64,000 nt of DNA from an uncultured Bacteroidales bacterium. Lineage in GTDB: Bacteria; Bacteroidota; Bacteroidia; Bacteroidales; Muribaculaceae. Below the pieces are notes generated by a model, which was not told the origin of the DNA, searched no databases, and was given only the letters and a program-made list of their open reading frames with translations. Made by a program: the position numbers and the translations under genes. Positions 9,376-17,640 of this stretch are shown here, piece after piece; positions within the stretch are counted from its first letter, which is position 1, and each line of letters begins with the position of its first letter. Where the stretch lies: contig CADCFN010000007.1 of NCBI GenBank assembly GCA_902800715.1, positions 1-64,000 on the forward strand, in the 5' to 3' direction.

Positions 9376-9383
9376 CAAAGTTA
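9376..9383 (-). promoter_or_regulatory. -7 element for the separated tonB copy
   Basis: TAACTTTG on the minus strand, 168 nt before the tonB start. No matching TTTG at about 20 nt. It may give this copy transcription independent of exbB. Confidence 0.4.
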
Positions 9384-9480
9384 CTATGGATCATAGAAAA
9401 ACAGCGAGCATTCGATGGTCATACTTTAAAACACAACACATTGTGCACCAATACTTTATAAAACAAAAAGGTCATTTGGA

Positions 9481-9720
9481 GGTAATTCGGAATTTTAGGC
9501 ATTGATGATGACGCCTTTTTATTGATTTTAGAATTGATTTTGAGATTGGTTGCCAAGAAAGCAAAGTCCATGGTGACCATGTCTTTTAACTAAGTGGAGG
9601 AAGCGATTGATGGTGATGGTGTCCGGCTTCTCGTAGCCCGCAAGTCAGATGTAGTGAATGTTGCGGCGCCGCGCATATCATTCAACCTACCTGACTATAG
9701 CGGACATCAACGGTAGTGTA
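9481..9720 (-). pseudogene. Remnant of an IS1182-like transposase
   Basis: On the minus strand a broken frame reads RRRNIHYI-stop-LAGYEKPDTITINRF (about 9680-9610). This resembles the N-terminal (R)DIxxIWLxGxxKPDxxTINRF block of IS1182-type transposases. About 60 nt later MDFAFLATNLKI (about 9573-9535) resembles the family's C-terminal end. An in-frame stop interrupts the first part and the whole catalytic core is missing, so this is a deeply deleted relic. Family assignment is from memory of the motif. The deletion fits repeated insertion between the two tonB copies. Confidence 0.55.
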
Positions 9721-9762
9721 TTTGCACTCGAAAGTATTACTTTGCAGACGTGTTTTTCTATT

Positions 9763-10127
9763 GGTGTCCGGTAAAGATTTTCAACATCGACATAATTCAC
9801 TATATATGAGCCCAATAATCATTTCAGCTATATCATAGGCTTGGCTTTTGCCTCGTAGAGGAGGGTCGAAGACTCGACTTCTATGGAAAACACCATGCAA
9901 GCTCATCGAAGATGAGCGCAGCTTGGTGGTTGCCATATCAAGTGGAAAGTGCGTCGTAGACGAACTTCCACCTCCGCCAAAAGCCTGTCAATCACAAAGT
10001 TCCTCTTCGAGGCACTTGCAAGCTCATGGACCAAGCTGCGAACCTCTACGAGGTTCTTGCATGGTCTTACTTATTGAAATCGGTTCTTCGAACCGCTAAC
10101 ATCTACGATGTTTCCCCGGACACTAAT
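9763..10127. repeat. MITE-like palindromic element with eight GNA-loop mini-hairpins
   Basis: Bounded by GTGTCCGGTAAA on the left and, inverted, GTGTCCGGGGAAA on the right. Inside are two inverted arms with about four hairpins each. Left arm: 9851-9861 (loop GTA), 9865-9873 (GAA), 9901-9917 (GAA), 9942-9971 (GTA). Right arm: 10002-10012 (TTC), 10040-10056 (TAC), 10081-10095 (TTC), 10098-10112 (TAC). Read from the minus strand, the right-arm loops become GAA or GTA closed by a C-G pair, as in the left arm. Linkers are shared: ACCATGCAAG (9892-9901 and inverted 10056-10065) and CGCAGCTTGGT (9917-9927 and inverted 10030-10040). No coding capacity is credible. Confidence 0.75.
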
Positions 10128-10287
10128 AATTTTTTATTTAAAGATATTATTGCCAAAAAGTGAAGCCCTAGTGTACGGAGTTGATTGCTCTTTGGGGGTC
10201 AATCCTTTCCTTGCTACAACAAAGGTAAAGATAATCACAAAAATCCAATTTGATATTAATTTCTCTAATTTGACAATGCAAAGTTAG

Positions 10288-10350
10288 GGTGTCCGGCAAA
10301 ATGCGAATAATTCAGGCCGAAGGTCTGCACAAAGCCAGAAGTCGCTGTCG
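10288..10350. repeat. Second GTGTCCGG end with attached hairpins
   Basis: GTGTCCGGCAAAA (10289-10301) repeats the terminal sequence of the element at 9763-10127. It is followed by another GAA-loop hairpin, CAGGCC-GAA-GGTCTG (10313-10327, one mismatch), and a GTGGT/ACCAC stem. It is probably a truncated second copy. Confidence 0.45.
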
Positions 10351-10396
10351 TGGTTCTCGACCACATTGGCCCCACCTTTTATCGGGTGAGACAGAA

Positions 10397-10428
10397 CAAA
10401 GCCTCAGCTTTCCCTTGCAGAGGCTTTG
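10397..10428. terminator. Hairpin CAAAGCCTC/GAGGCTTTG
   Basis: A perfect 9-bp inverted repeat (10397-10405 with 10420-10428) upstream of the stronger terminator of the proximal tonB. No long T-run. It may be part of the mobile debris. Confidence 0.4.
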
Positions 10429-10452
10429 TTATACGTTTTACAGCATGTTACA

Positions 10453-10490
10453 AAAAGAGGATGTGCCAGAATTTTGACACACCCTCTTTT
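10453..10490 (-). terminator. Terminator of exbB-exbD-exbD-tonB
   Basis: AAAAGAGGATGTG (10453-10465) pairs with CACACCCTCTTTT (10478-10490) with one mismatch. On the minus strand it is followed by TTTTTG. It lies 28 nt after the tonB stop. Confidence 0.8.
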
Positions 10491-10517
10491 ACTATACGGG
10501 ATTAACCGAATATTCGA

Positions 10518-11384
10518 TTAGTTAGCACCCTGGAGCTTGAACTGGACGGGCAGCGTGTACCATACGCGCACAGCCTGACCATTCTGACGACCCGGTGTGA
10601 ACTTGGGCAGAGTCTTGCAGACGCGAACTGCCTCACGGTCGAGGTCCTTGTCCACAGAACGGATAACCTTCACTTCACCAACCTTACCGTCCTTCTCGAC
10701 AACGAATTGTACAACGACCTTACCTTGAACATTGTTCTCAGCGGCCATGGGCGGATAATTGATGTGTGAACTCAGATACTTCATCAGTGCCTGATCGCCA
10801 CCAGGGAACTGGGGCATCTGCTCTACTGAACGGAAGATCTCCTCCTTCACCTCCTTGGGTTTCTCAACAGGTTTCTCAACGACTACCTCTTCCTTCAGAG
10901 TACGGGTAACATTACGGTCCTCAGTACCTTCCTTGTTATCCTTCTGACCGAAAGCGGTCTCGGTCTCCTTCAGCTCATCCTGAGTCTTGATCTCGTCTTC
11001 CTTCCTTACTTTGTCGTCTTCGACGATCTGGAGCTCAGTTACCTTTACCGACTTGAGCACCTCCTCGGGAAGCACTTCGGGCTTCTCGGGTTCTACGCGC
11101 TGCTGTTCGGGTTCTTGTTCTTCAGCTTCCTGATTCATGTCGATGAGCACCTCTTCCAGGTCCTGCTGATTGGCAAGACGCCTTTGCTCAAGGACATTGA
11201 GACCCTGAACTAAACCGAAGATGAGCAGACATAAGAGCGCTGCACCGATAAAAGTATAAAGAACAGCTTTATTATGACGCTTGGTAGATTCTGTACGGAT
11301 TACATAAGCACCGAAGTCCTTATTCTTTCCTTCAAACACCAGGTCACACCATTCACGCGATGAAAGATCAACTTCTTTTGCCAT
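10518..11384 (-). CDS. tonB: TonB family energy transducer (operon copy)
   Basis: 288 aa, last gene of exbB-exbD-exbD-tonB, 45 nt after exbD. It shares the layout of its paralogue: N-terminal SSREWCDLVFEGKNKDFGAYVIRTES, one membrane helix (about 41-61), a Glu/Pro/Lys periplasmic spacer, then the TonB_C domain. In that domain are QFPGGDQALMKYLSSHINYP and VQGKVVVQFVVEKDGKVGEV, ending in VWYTLPVQFKLQ. Its function is to transmit ExbBD-derived energy to TonB-dependent receptors in the outer membrane. The linker is where the two copies differ most, while their ends are nearly identical. Confidence 0.95.
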   Translation of the reverse strand: MAKEVDLSSREWCDLVFEGKNKDFGAYVIRTESTKRHNKAVLYTFIGAALLCLLIFGLVQGLNVLEQRRLANQQDLEEVLIDMNQEAEEQEPEQQRVEPEKPEVLPEEVLKSVKVTELQIVEDDKVRKEDEIKTQDELKETETAFGQKDNKEGTEDRNVTRTLKEEVVVEKPVEKPKEVKEEIFRSVEQMPQFPGGDQALMKYLSSHINYPPMAAENNVQGKVVVQFVVEKDGKVGEVKVIRSVDKDLDREAVRVCKTLPKFTPGRQNGQAVRVWYTLPVQFKLQGAN

Positions 11385-11429
11385 AATTGAATTCTTTTTT
11401 AAAGATTAAACAAATTCATTAATCCAACA

Positions 11430-12125
11430 TCACTTCTTAAGGTTCTTAGCCTGCAGCATGATCATCATCGCCGAGTCAACCTCATTCATGCGGTCAATCT
11501 GATAGCGGTTGATGTCATTGATTTGCATCTCGTCGAGCACGCTAACGACGTTAGCATAGCTGGCGTGAGGCGTAGCCTTAATAATTACAACCGGACGCTT
11601 CAAGGTCGAGTCGTTCATGACTTTCTTACGCTCGGCATTGTAGATGGAGTCGTTCAACTTATCGTCTTTAGCGAATCCGTTCTCCTTCCACTTCTTCTTC
11701 AAGTCGTTCACCTTCAGAACAACTTCCTTGTTGCGTTCTTGTAGAATCCCGCGGATGGCGTCATAAGCACCTTGCTTTGAGCCGAACTCGGCCTGCTTCA
11801 TGTTGCTTTCGCCTTGAGCGAGATTAGCGGTCTCGGGCTTACCTTCATAGTAGTAAAGCATACCCTCTTCAGGCAAAGCCTTACCAGACTTTTCATCGAC
11901 TTTACCGTCGATAATGATGGTGATAGCCTCTGACTCCTTAACCTTGTTCTGTTGCTCTTTCTCGACCTTCTCGTTGGTAGGCAACGCAATCTGGAGCGTT
12001 TGGCTCTTGATCATGGTGGTACACAACATAAAGAAGGTAATCAAAAGCATGTTCATATCAACCATAGGAGTGAAGTCGATACGGGTATCGAACTTTTTCT
12101 GACGACTTTTTGTTTTAATTGCCAT
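11430..12125 (-). CDS. exbD: ExbD/TolR family biopolymer transporter (distal)
   Basis: 231 aa, longer than E. coli ExbD (141 aa) as usual for Bacteroidetes. It begins with a basic stretch and FDTRIDFTPMVDMNMLLITFFMLCTT, the single N-terminal membrane helix. That helix carries the conserved Asp (VDMN) thought to conduct protons. The periplasmic part has a lineage-specific insert (about 60-150) before the ExbD C-terminal fold (VVIIKATPHASYANVVSVLDEM). It lies 3 nt after the first exbD, so the two are translationally close and probably form a heteromeric partner pair with ExbB. Confidence 0.93.
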   Translation of the reverse strand: MAIKTKSRQKKFDTRIDFTPMVDMNMLLITFFMLCTTMIKSQTLQIALPTNEKVEKEQQNKVKESEAITIIIDGKVDEKSGKALPEEGMLYYYEGKPETANLAQGESNMKQAEFGSKQGAYDAIRGILQERNKEVVLKVNDLKKKWKENGFAKDDKLNDSIYNAERKKVMNDSTLKRPVVIIKATPHASYANVVSVLDEMQINDINRYQIDRMNEVDSAMMIMLQAKNLKK

Positions 12126-12128
12126 ATC

Positions 12129-12836
12129 TTATTCCTCCTCTGATTTAAGGGCCGTCATCAGCGTGAACTTGTTAAACTTGATGGTCTGGAGGTTATCCAT
12201 GACCACATTCACGACGCTATAAGGCGTTGACTGGTCGGCCTTGATTGCAATACCTGTACCTTTCGTAATAGATTCCTGGAGTTCGTCGTCAATGGAGTTA
12301 TAGGCAGCCTTAACCCACAACTGGAACTCATTGGGTCTGTTAGGATCTTCATTCATGTCGATTGGAATACCCGCATCTTTCTGCTGGAGGACTTTATCAC
12401 GCTCCTCGGTATCCATATTCAACCATTTCTTCATAAAAGTAATGGGTACACCAAATGCATTCAACTTGGAGAACGTAGCCAACTCTTCATTGGTGAAGGA
12501 AATGTTAGCACCCGGATGAAGGGCATTGTACTGTTCAGCCATGTATTGAAGCATGTGCGCGCGAACATTCTCACTACCTTTTCTCTTATTGTCGGTTGAG
12601 TCTTGACTACCCAGAACCTCGAGGAAAACCTGGCCTTCGGGACTGACAAGAACTGACAACAGGTTAGAAATAGGAACCTTCTCCTCCGATACTGATGGAG
12701 GTGTGATTACTTGAAGGGGTTCCTTCTGAAGGAATGTAGAAGTCAACATGAAGAAAGTCAACAGAAGAACGGTCACATCGGACATAGCGGTCATGTCGAT
12801 GCGTGTCTCTTTCTTTTTGATTTTGACTTTTCCCAT
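12129..12836 (-). CDS. exbD: ExbD/TolR family biopolymer transporter (proximal)
   Basis: 235 aa. KKETRIDMTAMSDVTVLLLTFFMLTST is the N-terminal membrane helix with the conserved Asp in the MSDV motif. The C-terminal AIKADQSTPYSVVNVVMDNLQ is the ExbD fold signature. The central part (about 60-170) is a Bacteroidetes-type extension of unknown role. It is diverged from the adjacent exbD, which suggests an old duplication. It follows exbB by 64 nt. Confidence 0.93.
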   Translation of the reverse strand: MGKVKIKKKETRIDMTAMSDVTVLLLTFFMLTSTFLQKEPLQVITPPSVSEEKVPISNLLSVLVSPEGQVFLEVLGSQDSTDNKRKGSENVRAHMLQYMAEQYNALHPGANISFTNEELATFSKLNAFGVPITFMKKWLNMDTEERDKVLQQKDAGIPIDMNEDPNRPNEFQLWVKAAYNSIDDELQESITKGTGIAIKADQSTPYSVVNVVMDNLQTIKFNKFTLMTALKSEEE

Positions 12837-12900
12837 ATTTCTAGATTACCTTAATCTGTTTGTTTAAAAAAGGTTACTTAAACAGTTGCTAACCCAGAAA

Positions 12901-13752
12901 TTAGTGAGTAGCGGAGAATGTAGAAACGATCGAGAAGCCGAGCTCATCGATAGCGTAGGTCATGTTATCAATCTTGTTGGTGTAGAAGTTGTAACCAATC
13001 AGAGCGAGGGCTGCAGTTGCGATACCGAGAGCGGTGTTCACAAGTGCCTCAGAAATACCGGTTGACAGCTCGGTCGAGTCAGGAGCACCCGAAGCAGACA
13101 GTGCCTGGAACGACTTGATCATACCCAACACAGTTCCGAACAGACCGATCAGGGTACCCAGAGTGGTCAGGGTTGCAAGAACGGGGAGGTTCTGCTGCAG
13201 AGCGGGCATCTCAAGAGCGGTAGCCTCCTCGAGGGTTCCCTGGATAGCAGCGAGTTTCTGCTCCTTGCTCATCACGTTTTCCTTCTCCATCTCTTTGTAC
13301 TTCTGGAGGGTTGCAAAAACAACAGCGCCTACAGTACCCTTCTGATTGCGGCAGAGGTCCTCAGCCTTGGCGAGGTCATGGTTACGCAGAGCGGCCTTAA
13401 CATCCTCGACAAACTTAGTGGTGTTGCCTTTACCTTTAGCCTTAGCCAGAGCAATCCAGCGCTCAGCGCAGAGAACGAGCACAGTGAGGAAGCAGGTGAT
13501 CAGCACGGGCACAACCACACCACCCTTAAACACGGTACCAGCCAGGTTCATGGGACCTTCCTTGTCCAAGCTCAAGAGACCCGGAGATGTCTTGAAGTTA
13601 CCGGGAGCACCCAGAACGAACAAGAAGAACAGTACTGCGATGATAAAGCAAACGAGAATGACGAGCGATGCGCTCTTGATACCACTAACATTGCTGCTCA
13701 CGTCTTTCTTGGCAGCGGTCTGTGGCTTCTGAATGTTTGTTTGTTCAGCCAT
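12901..13752 (-). CDS. exbB: ExbB/MotA/TolQ family proton channel
   Basis: 283 aa with helices at about 28-48, 73-95, 194-216 and 235-258. The MotA/TolQ/ExbB channel block reads LATLTTLGTLIGLFGTVLGMIKSF, followed by GISEALVNTALGIATAALALIGYNFY. In this family these helices form a pentamer around the ExbD dimer and use the proton gradient to energise TonB. First gene of the operon. A TAAATTTG -7 box lies about 195 nt upstream (13947-13954). Confidence 0.95.
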   Translation of the reverse strand: MAEQTNIQKPQTAAKKDVSSNVSGIKSASLVILVCFIIAVLFFLFVLGAPGNFKTSPGLLSLDKEGPMNLAGTVFKGGVVVPVLITCFLTVLVLCAERWIALAKAKGKGNTTKFVEDVKAALRNHDLAKAEDLCRNQKGTVGAVVFATLQKYKEMEKENVMSKEQKLAAIQGTLEEATALEMPALQQNLPVLATLTTLGTLIGLFGTVLGMIKSFQALSASGAPDSTELSTGISEALVNTALGIATAALALIGYNFYTNKIDNMTYAIDELGFSIVSTFSATH

Positions 13753-13946
13753 AATAAAAAAAGTTTTTAAAATGAATTAATAAAATTAGTTATTTAGTTA
13801 TTAAAGTTCTTGTTCTCAAATCAAGGTTATTGCCCACACATCGGCCTGTGAGGTCAATGTACAAGCCATTGAAACACAACAAATTTCGAAACAAACGGCG
13901 GCCGTTTGGGCTCTTTCTAGAAGCCATTTTGCTTAAAAAATTAACG

Positions 13947-13954
13947 CAAATTTA
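13947..13954 (-). promoter_or_regulatory. -7 element for exbB operon
   Basis: TAAATTTG on the minus strand, 195 nt before exbB. The nearest TTG is 24 nt upstream, so the match is partial. Confidence 0.4.
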
Positions 13955-14202
13955 TCACAATTATTTGAAAACACCACACAATTGAAGAACTTTTTTTCAT
14001 TATTTTTTATTAACAATTGCGTTTTGCTATTCTGTGGCACCATAACACCAGCAAAAGCGTTAACCCGTTTTAAATGCAGTTTCCACGCATCTTGACTTTT
14101 GCAGGCATTGGCAGCGGGGTGCAAGAACACTATTTTTTAGCACTAGAAAGAGAATTTAGTGCCAATGAGTTAGGATTTTTCACATTATTTTGTATCTTTG
14201 TG

Positions 14203-14210
14203 CCCACATT
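14203..14210 (+). promoter_or_regulatory. -7 element of the nqr operon
   Basis: TATCTTTG, 35 nt before the nqrA start. The -33 position shows only a T-run (14176-14180), so the promoter rests mainly on the perfect -7 box and its position. Confidence 0.5.
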
Positions 14211-14245
14211 ATATATAATATAACCCTAGACATAATAGTACAAAC

Positions 14246-15571
14246 ATGGCAACTGTAAGACTCAAGAAAGGGTTCGACATCCACTTGCTGGGCGCCATCA
14301 CCGACAATGCTATTGTCGATGCAGCCAAGCCCAACACTGTGGCGGTCATTCCCGACGATTTCCATGGGGTCATTCCCCGCATGGAAAAGAAAGAGGGCGA
14401 GCATGTAGCTGCAGGCGAACCCCTCTATCACGACAAGAATTATGAGGCCATCAAGGTTGTATCGCCAGTGAGCGGTACCGTCAAGGAGGTGCGCCGCGGT
14501 GAACGGCGGCACATCGACGCCATTGTCATCGCCCCCGACGGCGGCAGCGAGACCGTCACCCACAACATCATGGGTGATGCCGAGCAAGTGCTGCTGTTGT
14601 CCGGCCTGTGGGTGATGATGCGTCAACGTCCTTACGACGTGGTACCCGTGCCCGGCGTGAAACCTAGAGATGTTTTTGTGACCGCTTTTGACTCGGCACC
14701 CTTGGCACCAGACCTGGATGTGGTGCTTGGCGCCAAGCGGCAGTTCATCGGCAAGGGAATCGAAGTGCTCAACTCGCTCACCGACGGCAAAGTTTACATC
14801 GGCGTGCGTGAGGGCCAAAGCATTGAAGCCCCCAGTGCTGAAGTGACTACCTTTGTCGGTCCCCACCCTGCCGGCAACGCTGGTGTGCAGGCTGCCAATA
14901 CCGTTCCCGTCAACAAGGGTGACACGGTATGGACCATGGACATCATCACGCTGGCACGTATCGGCGAACTATTCACAACCGGCAAAGTGAACCACGAGAC
15001 TGTTACAGCCATTACCGGTGAGATGGTACAGCAACCGCATTACATCAAGACCGTGATGGGTGCCGACCTCGAGAGCACCCTCAAGGGTGAACTGACTGAT
15101 GTCGACGGTAGCCGCATCATCTGCGGCAACGTGCTGACCGGCGAGAAAACCGAGTCCAACCAATGGCTGCGTGCTCCCTATCGCCACATCACCGTCATCC
15201 CCGAGAACAACAAGCCCGACGAGTTCATGGGATGGGCATCGCTGTGTCCCAGCCGCTTCTCGATTTACCGCACCTTTACCTCCTGGCTGCGCGGCCTTGG
15301 GAAGCCCGTGAGCATGGACAGCCGCATCAAGGGCGGAGAACGTGCTATCGTGCGCACCGGCGAGTATGATGCCATGCTGCCGATGGACATTTACGGCGAG
15401 TTCCTCATCAAAGCCATCATCAGCGGCGACATCGACAAGATGGAACAGCTGGGCATCTATGAGATTGCGCCCGAAGACTTCGCGCTGGCAGAGTTTGCCG
15501 ACACCAGCAAGCTGGAACTGCAGCGCATCGTGCGCGAGGGTCTGGACCGGTTGCGTGCCGAGATGTCTTGA
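14246..15571 (+). CDS. nqrA: Na+-translocating NADH:quinone reductase subunit A
   Basis: The NqrA subunit (441 aa, normal) lies on the cytoplasmic face of Na+-NQR and contributes to quinone reduction. It begins with a TVRLKKGFDIHLLG-type N-terminus typical of NqrA, then a barrel-sandwich domain (VAAGEPLYHDKNYEAIKVVSPVSGTV). Further support comes from GVKPRDVFVTAFDSAPLAPD and the conserved CPSRFSIYRTFTSWLRGLGKP. It is first of six nqr genes in the standard A-F order, which makes the assignment secure. Confidence 0.95.
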   Translation: MATVRLKKGFDIHLLGAITDNAIVDAAKPNTVAVIPDDFHGVIPRMEKKEGEHVAAGEPLYHDKNYEAIKVVSPVSGTVKEVRRGERRHIDAIVIAPDGGSETVTHNIMGDAEQVLLLSGLWVMMRQRPYDVVPVPGVKPRDVFVTAFDSAPLAPDLDVVLGAKRQFIGKGIEVLNSLTDGKVYIGVREGQSIEAPSAEVTTFVGPHPAGNAGVQAANTVPVNKGDTVWTMDIITLARIGELFTTGKVNHETVTAITGEMVQQPHYIKTVMGADLESTLKGELTDVDGSRIICGNVLTGEKTESNQWLRAPYRHITVIPENNKPDEFMGWASLCPSRFSIYRTFTSWLRGLGKPVSMDSRIKGGERAIVRTGEYDAMLPMDIYGEFLIKAIISGDIDKMEQLGIYEIAPEDFALAEFADTSKLELQRIVREGLDRLRAEMS

Positions 15572-15627
15572 CACACCTTGTTATATTTTAAAGTCAACTA
15601 AAATCGCTATTCAACAATATCATTGAT

Positions 15628-16836
15628 ATGAAAGCTTTAAGGAAATTCATGGACAAGATACAGCCATCTTTCCGTCCCGGCGGCAAGCTCGCAAAGCTGG
15701 AGTCGGTATATGACGGTATGGAGACTTTCTTGTTCACGCCCAACGCCACATCGCGTTCGGGTGCCCACATCCACGACGGCAATGACCTGAAGCGCACCAT
15801 GATTACTGTGGTCGTCGCGCTGATTCCCGCATTGCTGTTCGGCATGTACAACATCGGCTATCAGCATTACCTGGCCATCGGACAACCCGATGCCGGCTGG
15901 TTCACGATGTTCCTCTTCGGTCTGCTGGCATTGCTGCCCGTCATCGTGGTGAGCTATGCCGTGGGTCTGGGTATCGAGTTTATCGGCGCACAGATTCATC
16001 ACAAGGAGATTCAGGAGGGATTCCTGGTAACGGGTATCCTTATCCCCCTGATTGTTCCCATCAACACGCCGCTGTGGATGACGGCTATTGCCACGGCATT
16101 CGCGGTCATCTTTGCCAAGGAGGTTTTTGGCGGCACGGGCATGAACATCTTCAATGTCGCTCTGATTACCCGCGCGTTCCTCTTCTTTGCCTATCCCTCT
16201 CGCATGAGTGGTGACGAGGCTTTTGTCAAGGTGGACAGCGCCTTCGGTATGGGAGACGGTTCGATGATTGACACCTTTACAGGTGCAACGCCGCTGGGTC
16301 AGATTGCCACCAACGTGGGCGACAGCCTGCAGATGACCAACATCCTAGGCGAGCCCATCAGTTGCTTGGACGCCTTCATCGGTCTCATTCCCGGTTCGCC
16401 TGGCGAGACCTCGATGATTGCCATCCTGCTGGGCGCAGCCCTGTTGCTGATTACAGGCATCGCCTCGTGGCGCATCATGTGCTCGGTATTCGTTGGCGGT
16501 CTGGCCATGAGTGCCCTGGTTCATGTATTGCCCAGCGCCACCTACCCTGCCTCGATGCTTGACCCCTGGACTCAGCTGTGCCTGGGCGGCTTTGCTTTCG
16601 GTGCCGTGTTCATGGCTACCGACCCCGTGACGGGAGCGCGTACCAATGTGGGCCAGTACATCTACGGTTTCCTGATTGGTGTGTTTGCCATCCTGATTCG
16701 TGTTTACAACAGTGGTTACCCCGAGGGCATGATGCTCGCCATCCTGCTGATGAACGCCTTTGCACCGCTCATCGACCACTGCGTGGTTTCGTCTAACATC
16801 AAGCGCCGCGCCCGTCGCGCCGCTACTAAAGAATAA
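15628..16836 (+). CDS. nqrB: Na+-translocating NADH:quinone reductase subunit B
   Basis: 402 aa, integral membrane subunit with about ten helices. It forms much of the Na+ pathway and carries riboflavin plus a covalent FMN. The flavinylation motif TGAT is at 218-221, with T221 the expected attachment site. GGTGMNIFNVALITRAFLFFAYPS and FMATDPVTGARTNVGQYIYG are conserved NqrB/RnfD blocks. Starts 56 nt after nqrA. Confidence 0.96.
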   Translation: MKALRKFMDKIQPSFRPGGKLAKLESVYDGMETFLFTPNATSRSGAHIHDGNDLKRTMITVVVALIPALLFGMYNIGYQHYLAIGQPDAGWFTMFLFGLLALLPVIVVSYAVGLGIEFIGAQIHHKEIQEGFLVTGILIPLIVPINTPLWMTAIATAFAVIFAKEVFGGTGMNIFNVALITRAFLFFAYPSRMSGDEAFVKVDSAFGMGDGSMIDTFTGATPLGQIATNVGDSLQMTNILGEPISCLDAFIGLIPGSPGETSMIAILLGAALLLITGIASWRIMCSVFVGGLAMSALVHVLPSATYPASMLDPWTQLCLGGFAFGAVFMATDPVTGARTNVGQYIYGFLIGVFAILIRVYNSGYPEGMMLAILLMNAFAPLIDHCVVSSNIKRRARRAATKE

Positions 16837-16849
16837 GGAGGGATAAGCT

Positions 16850-17626
16850 ATGAACAAGAACAGTAATACTTATCAGATCCTGTATGCTGCCGTGATGGTG
16901 CTGCTCGTGGGTACAGTGCTGGCGTTCATCTACATGGCGCTCAAGCCCAAGCAGAACGAGAACATCGCCAACGACACGCGCAAGCAAATCCTGAGCGCCC
17001 TGCACATCGGTGCCGATGATGACGCCAAGATTAAAGAGACCTACGAGAAATATATCATCCAAGATTTGCTCGTGGACCTTGAAGGCAACATCGTGGACAG
17101 CGCCCAGAATGTCGCTTTTGATGTGCCGATGAAGAAAAACGTGAAATTGCCCAAAGAGGAGCGCTTGTTGCCCGTGATGAAGTGCAAACTGGATGACGGC
17201 AGTATCAAGTATGTGCTGCCCGTCTATGGCGCAGGTTTGTGGGGTCCCATCTGGGGCTACATCGCCGTGAATGCAGACGGCAACTCCATCTACGGTGCCA
17301 ACTTCTCTCATGAGGGTGAGACTCCGGGTCTGGGTGCCCGCATCACCGAGCAGGCCTTCCAGGACTTGTTCGTGGACAAACATCTGTTTGTTGAGGGCGA
17401 GTTCAAGAGCGTGGCTGTGCTCAAGAAGGGCCAGAAGACCACCAACGGTGCCGAACAAATCGACGCCCTGACCGGTGCTACCATCACCAGCCGTGGCGTG
17501 AGCGACATGATGGCCGACTGCCTGGCTCCCTATGAGGCATTCCTGAAGAAACTCGGTGGCGACGGTGGCGCACAGTGCACCGCTGATGCCGTCGAGAGTG
17601 AAACCAACGACAATCAACCCGAATAA
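16850..17626 (+). CDS. nqrC: Na+-translocating NADH:quinone reductase subunit C
   Basis: 258 aa with one N-terminal helix (about 10-31) and a periplasmic FMN-binding domain. The flavinylation motif ALTGATITS (206-214) predicts covalent FMN on T211. GLWGPIWGYIAV and HEGETPGLGARI are family hallmarks. It lies 13 nt after nqrB. Flavin transferase ApbE, needed for FMN attachment, is not in this window. Confidence 0.96.
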   Translation: MNKNSNTYQILYAAVMVLLVGTVLAFIYMALKPKQNENIANDTRKQILSALHIGADDDAKIKETYEKYIIQDLLVDLEGNIVDSAQNVAFDVPMKKNVKLPKEERLLPVMKCKLDDGSIKYVLPVYGAGLWGPIWGYIAVNADGNSIYGANFSHEGETPGLGARITEQAFQDLFVDKHLFVEGEFKSVAVLKKGQKTTNGAEQIDALTGATITSRGVSDMMADCLAPYEAFLKKLGGDGGAQCTADAVESETNDNQPE

Positions 17627-17640
17627 AACCATCTGCGATT

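Larger units (their letters stand above)
13753..14245. other. Divergent exbB/nqrA intergenic region
   Basis: 493 bp without a credible gene. Contains a minus-strand TAAATTTG (13947-13954) that could serve the exb operon, and a plus-strand TATCTTTG (14203-14210) for nqr. The stretch 13920-14040 is AT-rich. I see no conserved regulatory RNA. Confidence 0.6.

Noticed and set aside
9848-10099. Open frame inside the hairpin element
   Set aside because: It passes through the covarying hairpins. The encoded sequence is of low plausibility.
16826-17632. 268-codon minus-strand frame across nqrC
   Set aside because: Antisense shadow of nqrC in an intact six-gene operon.
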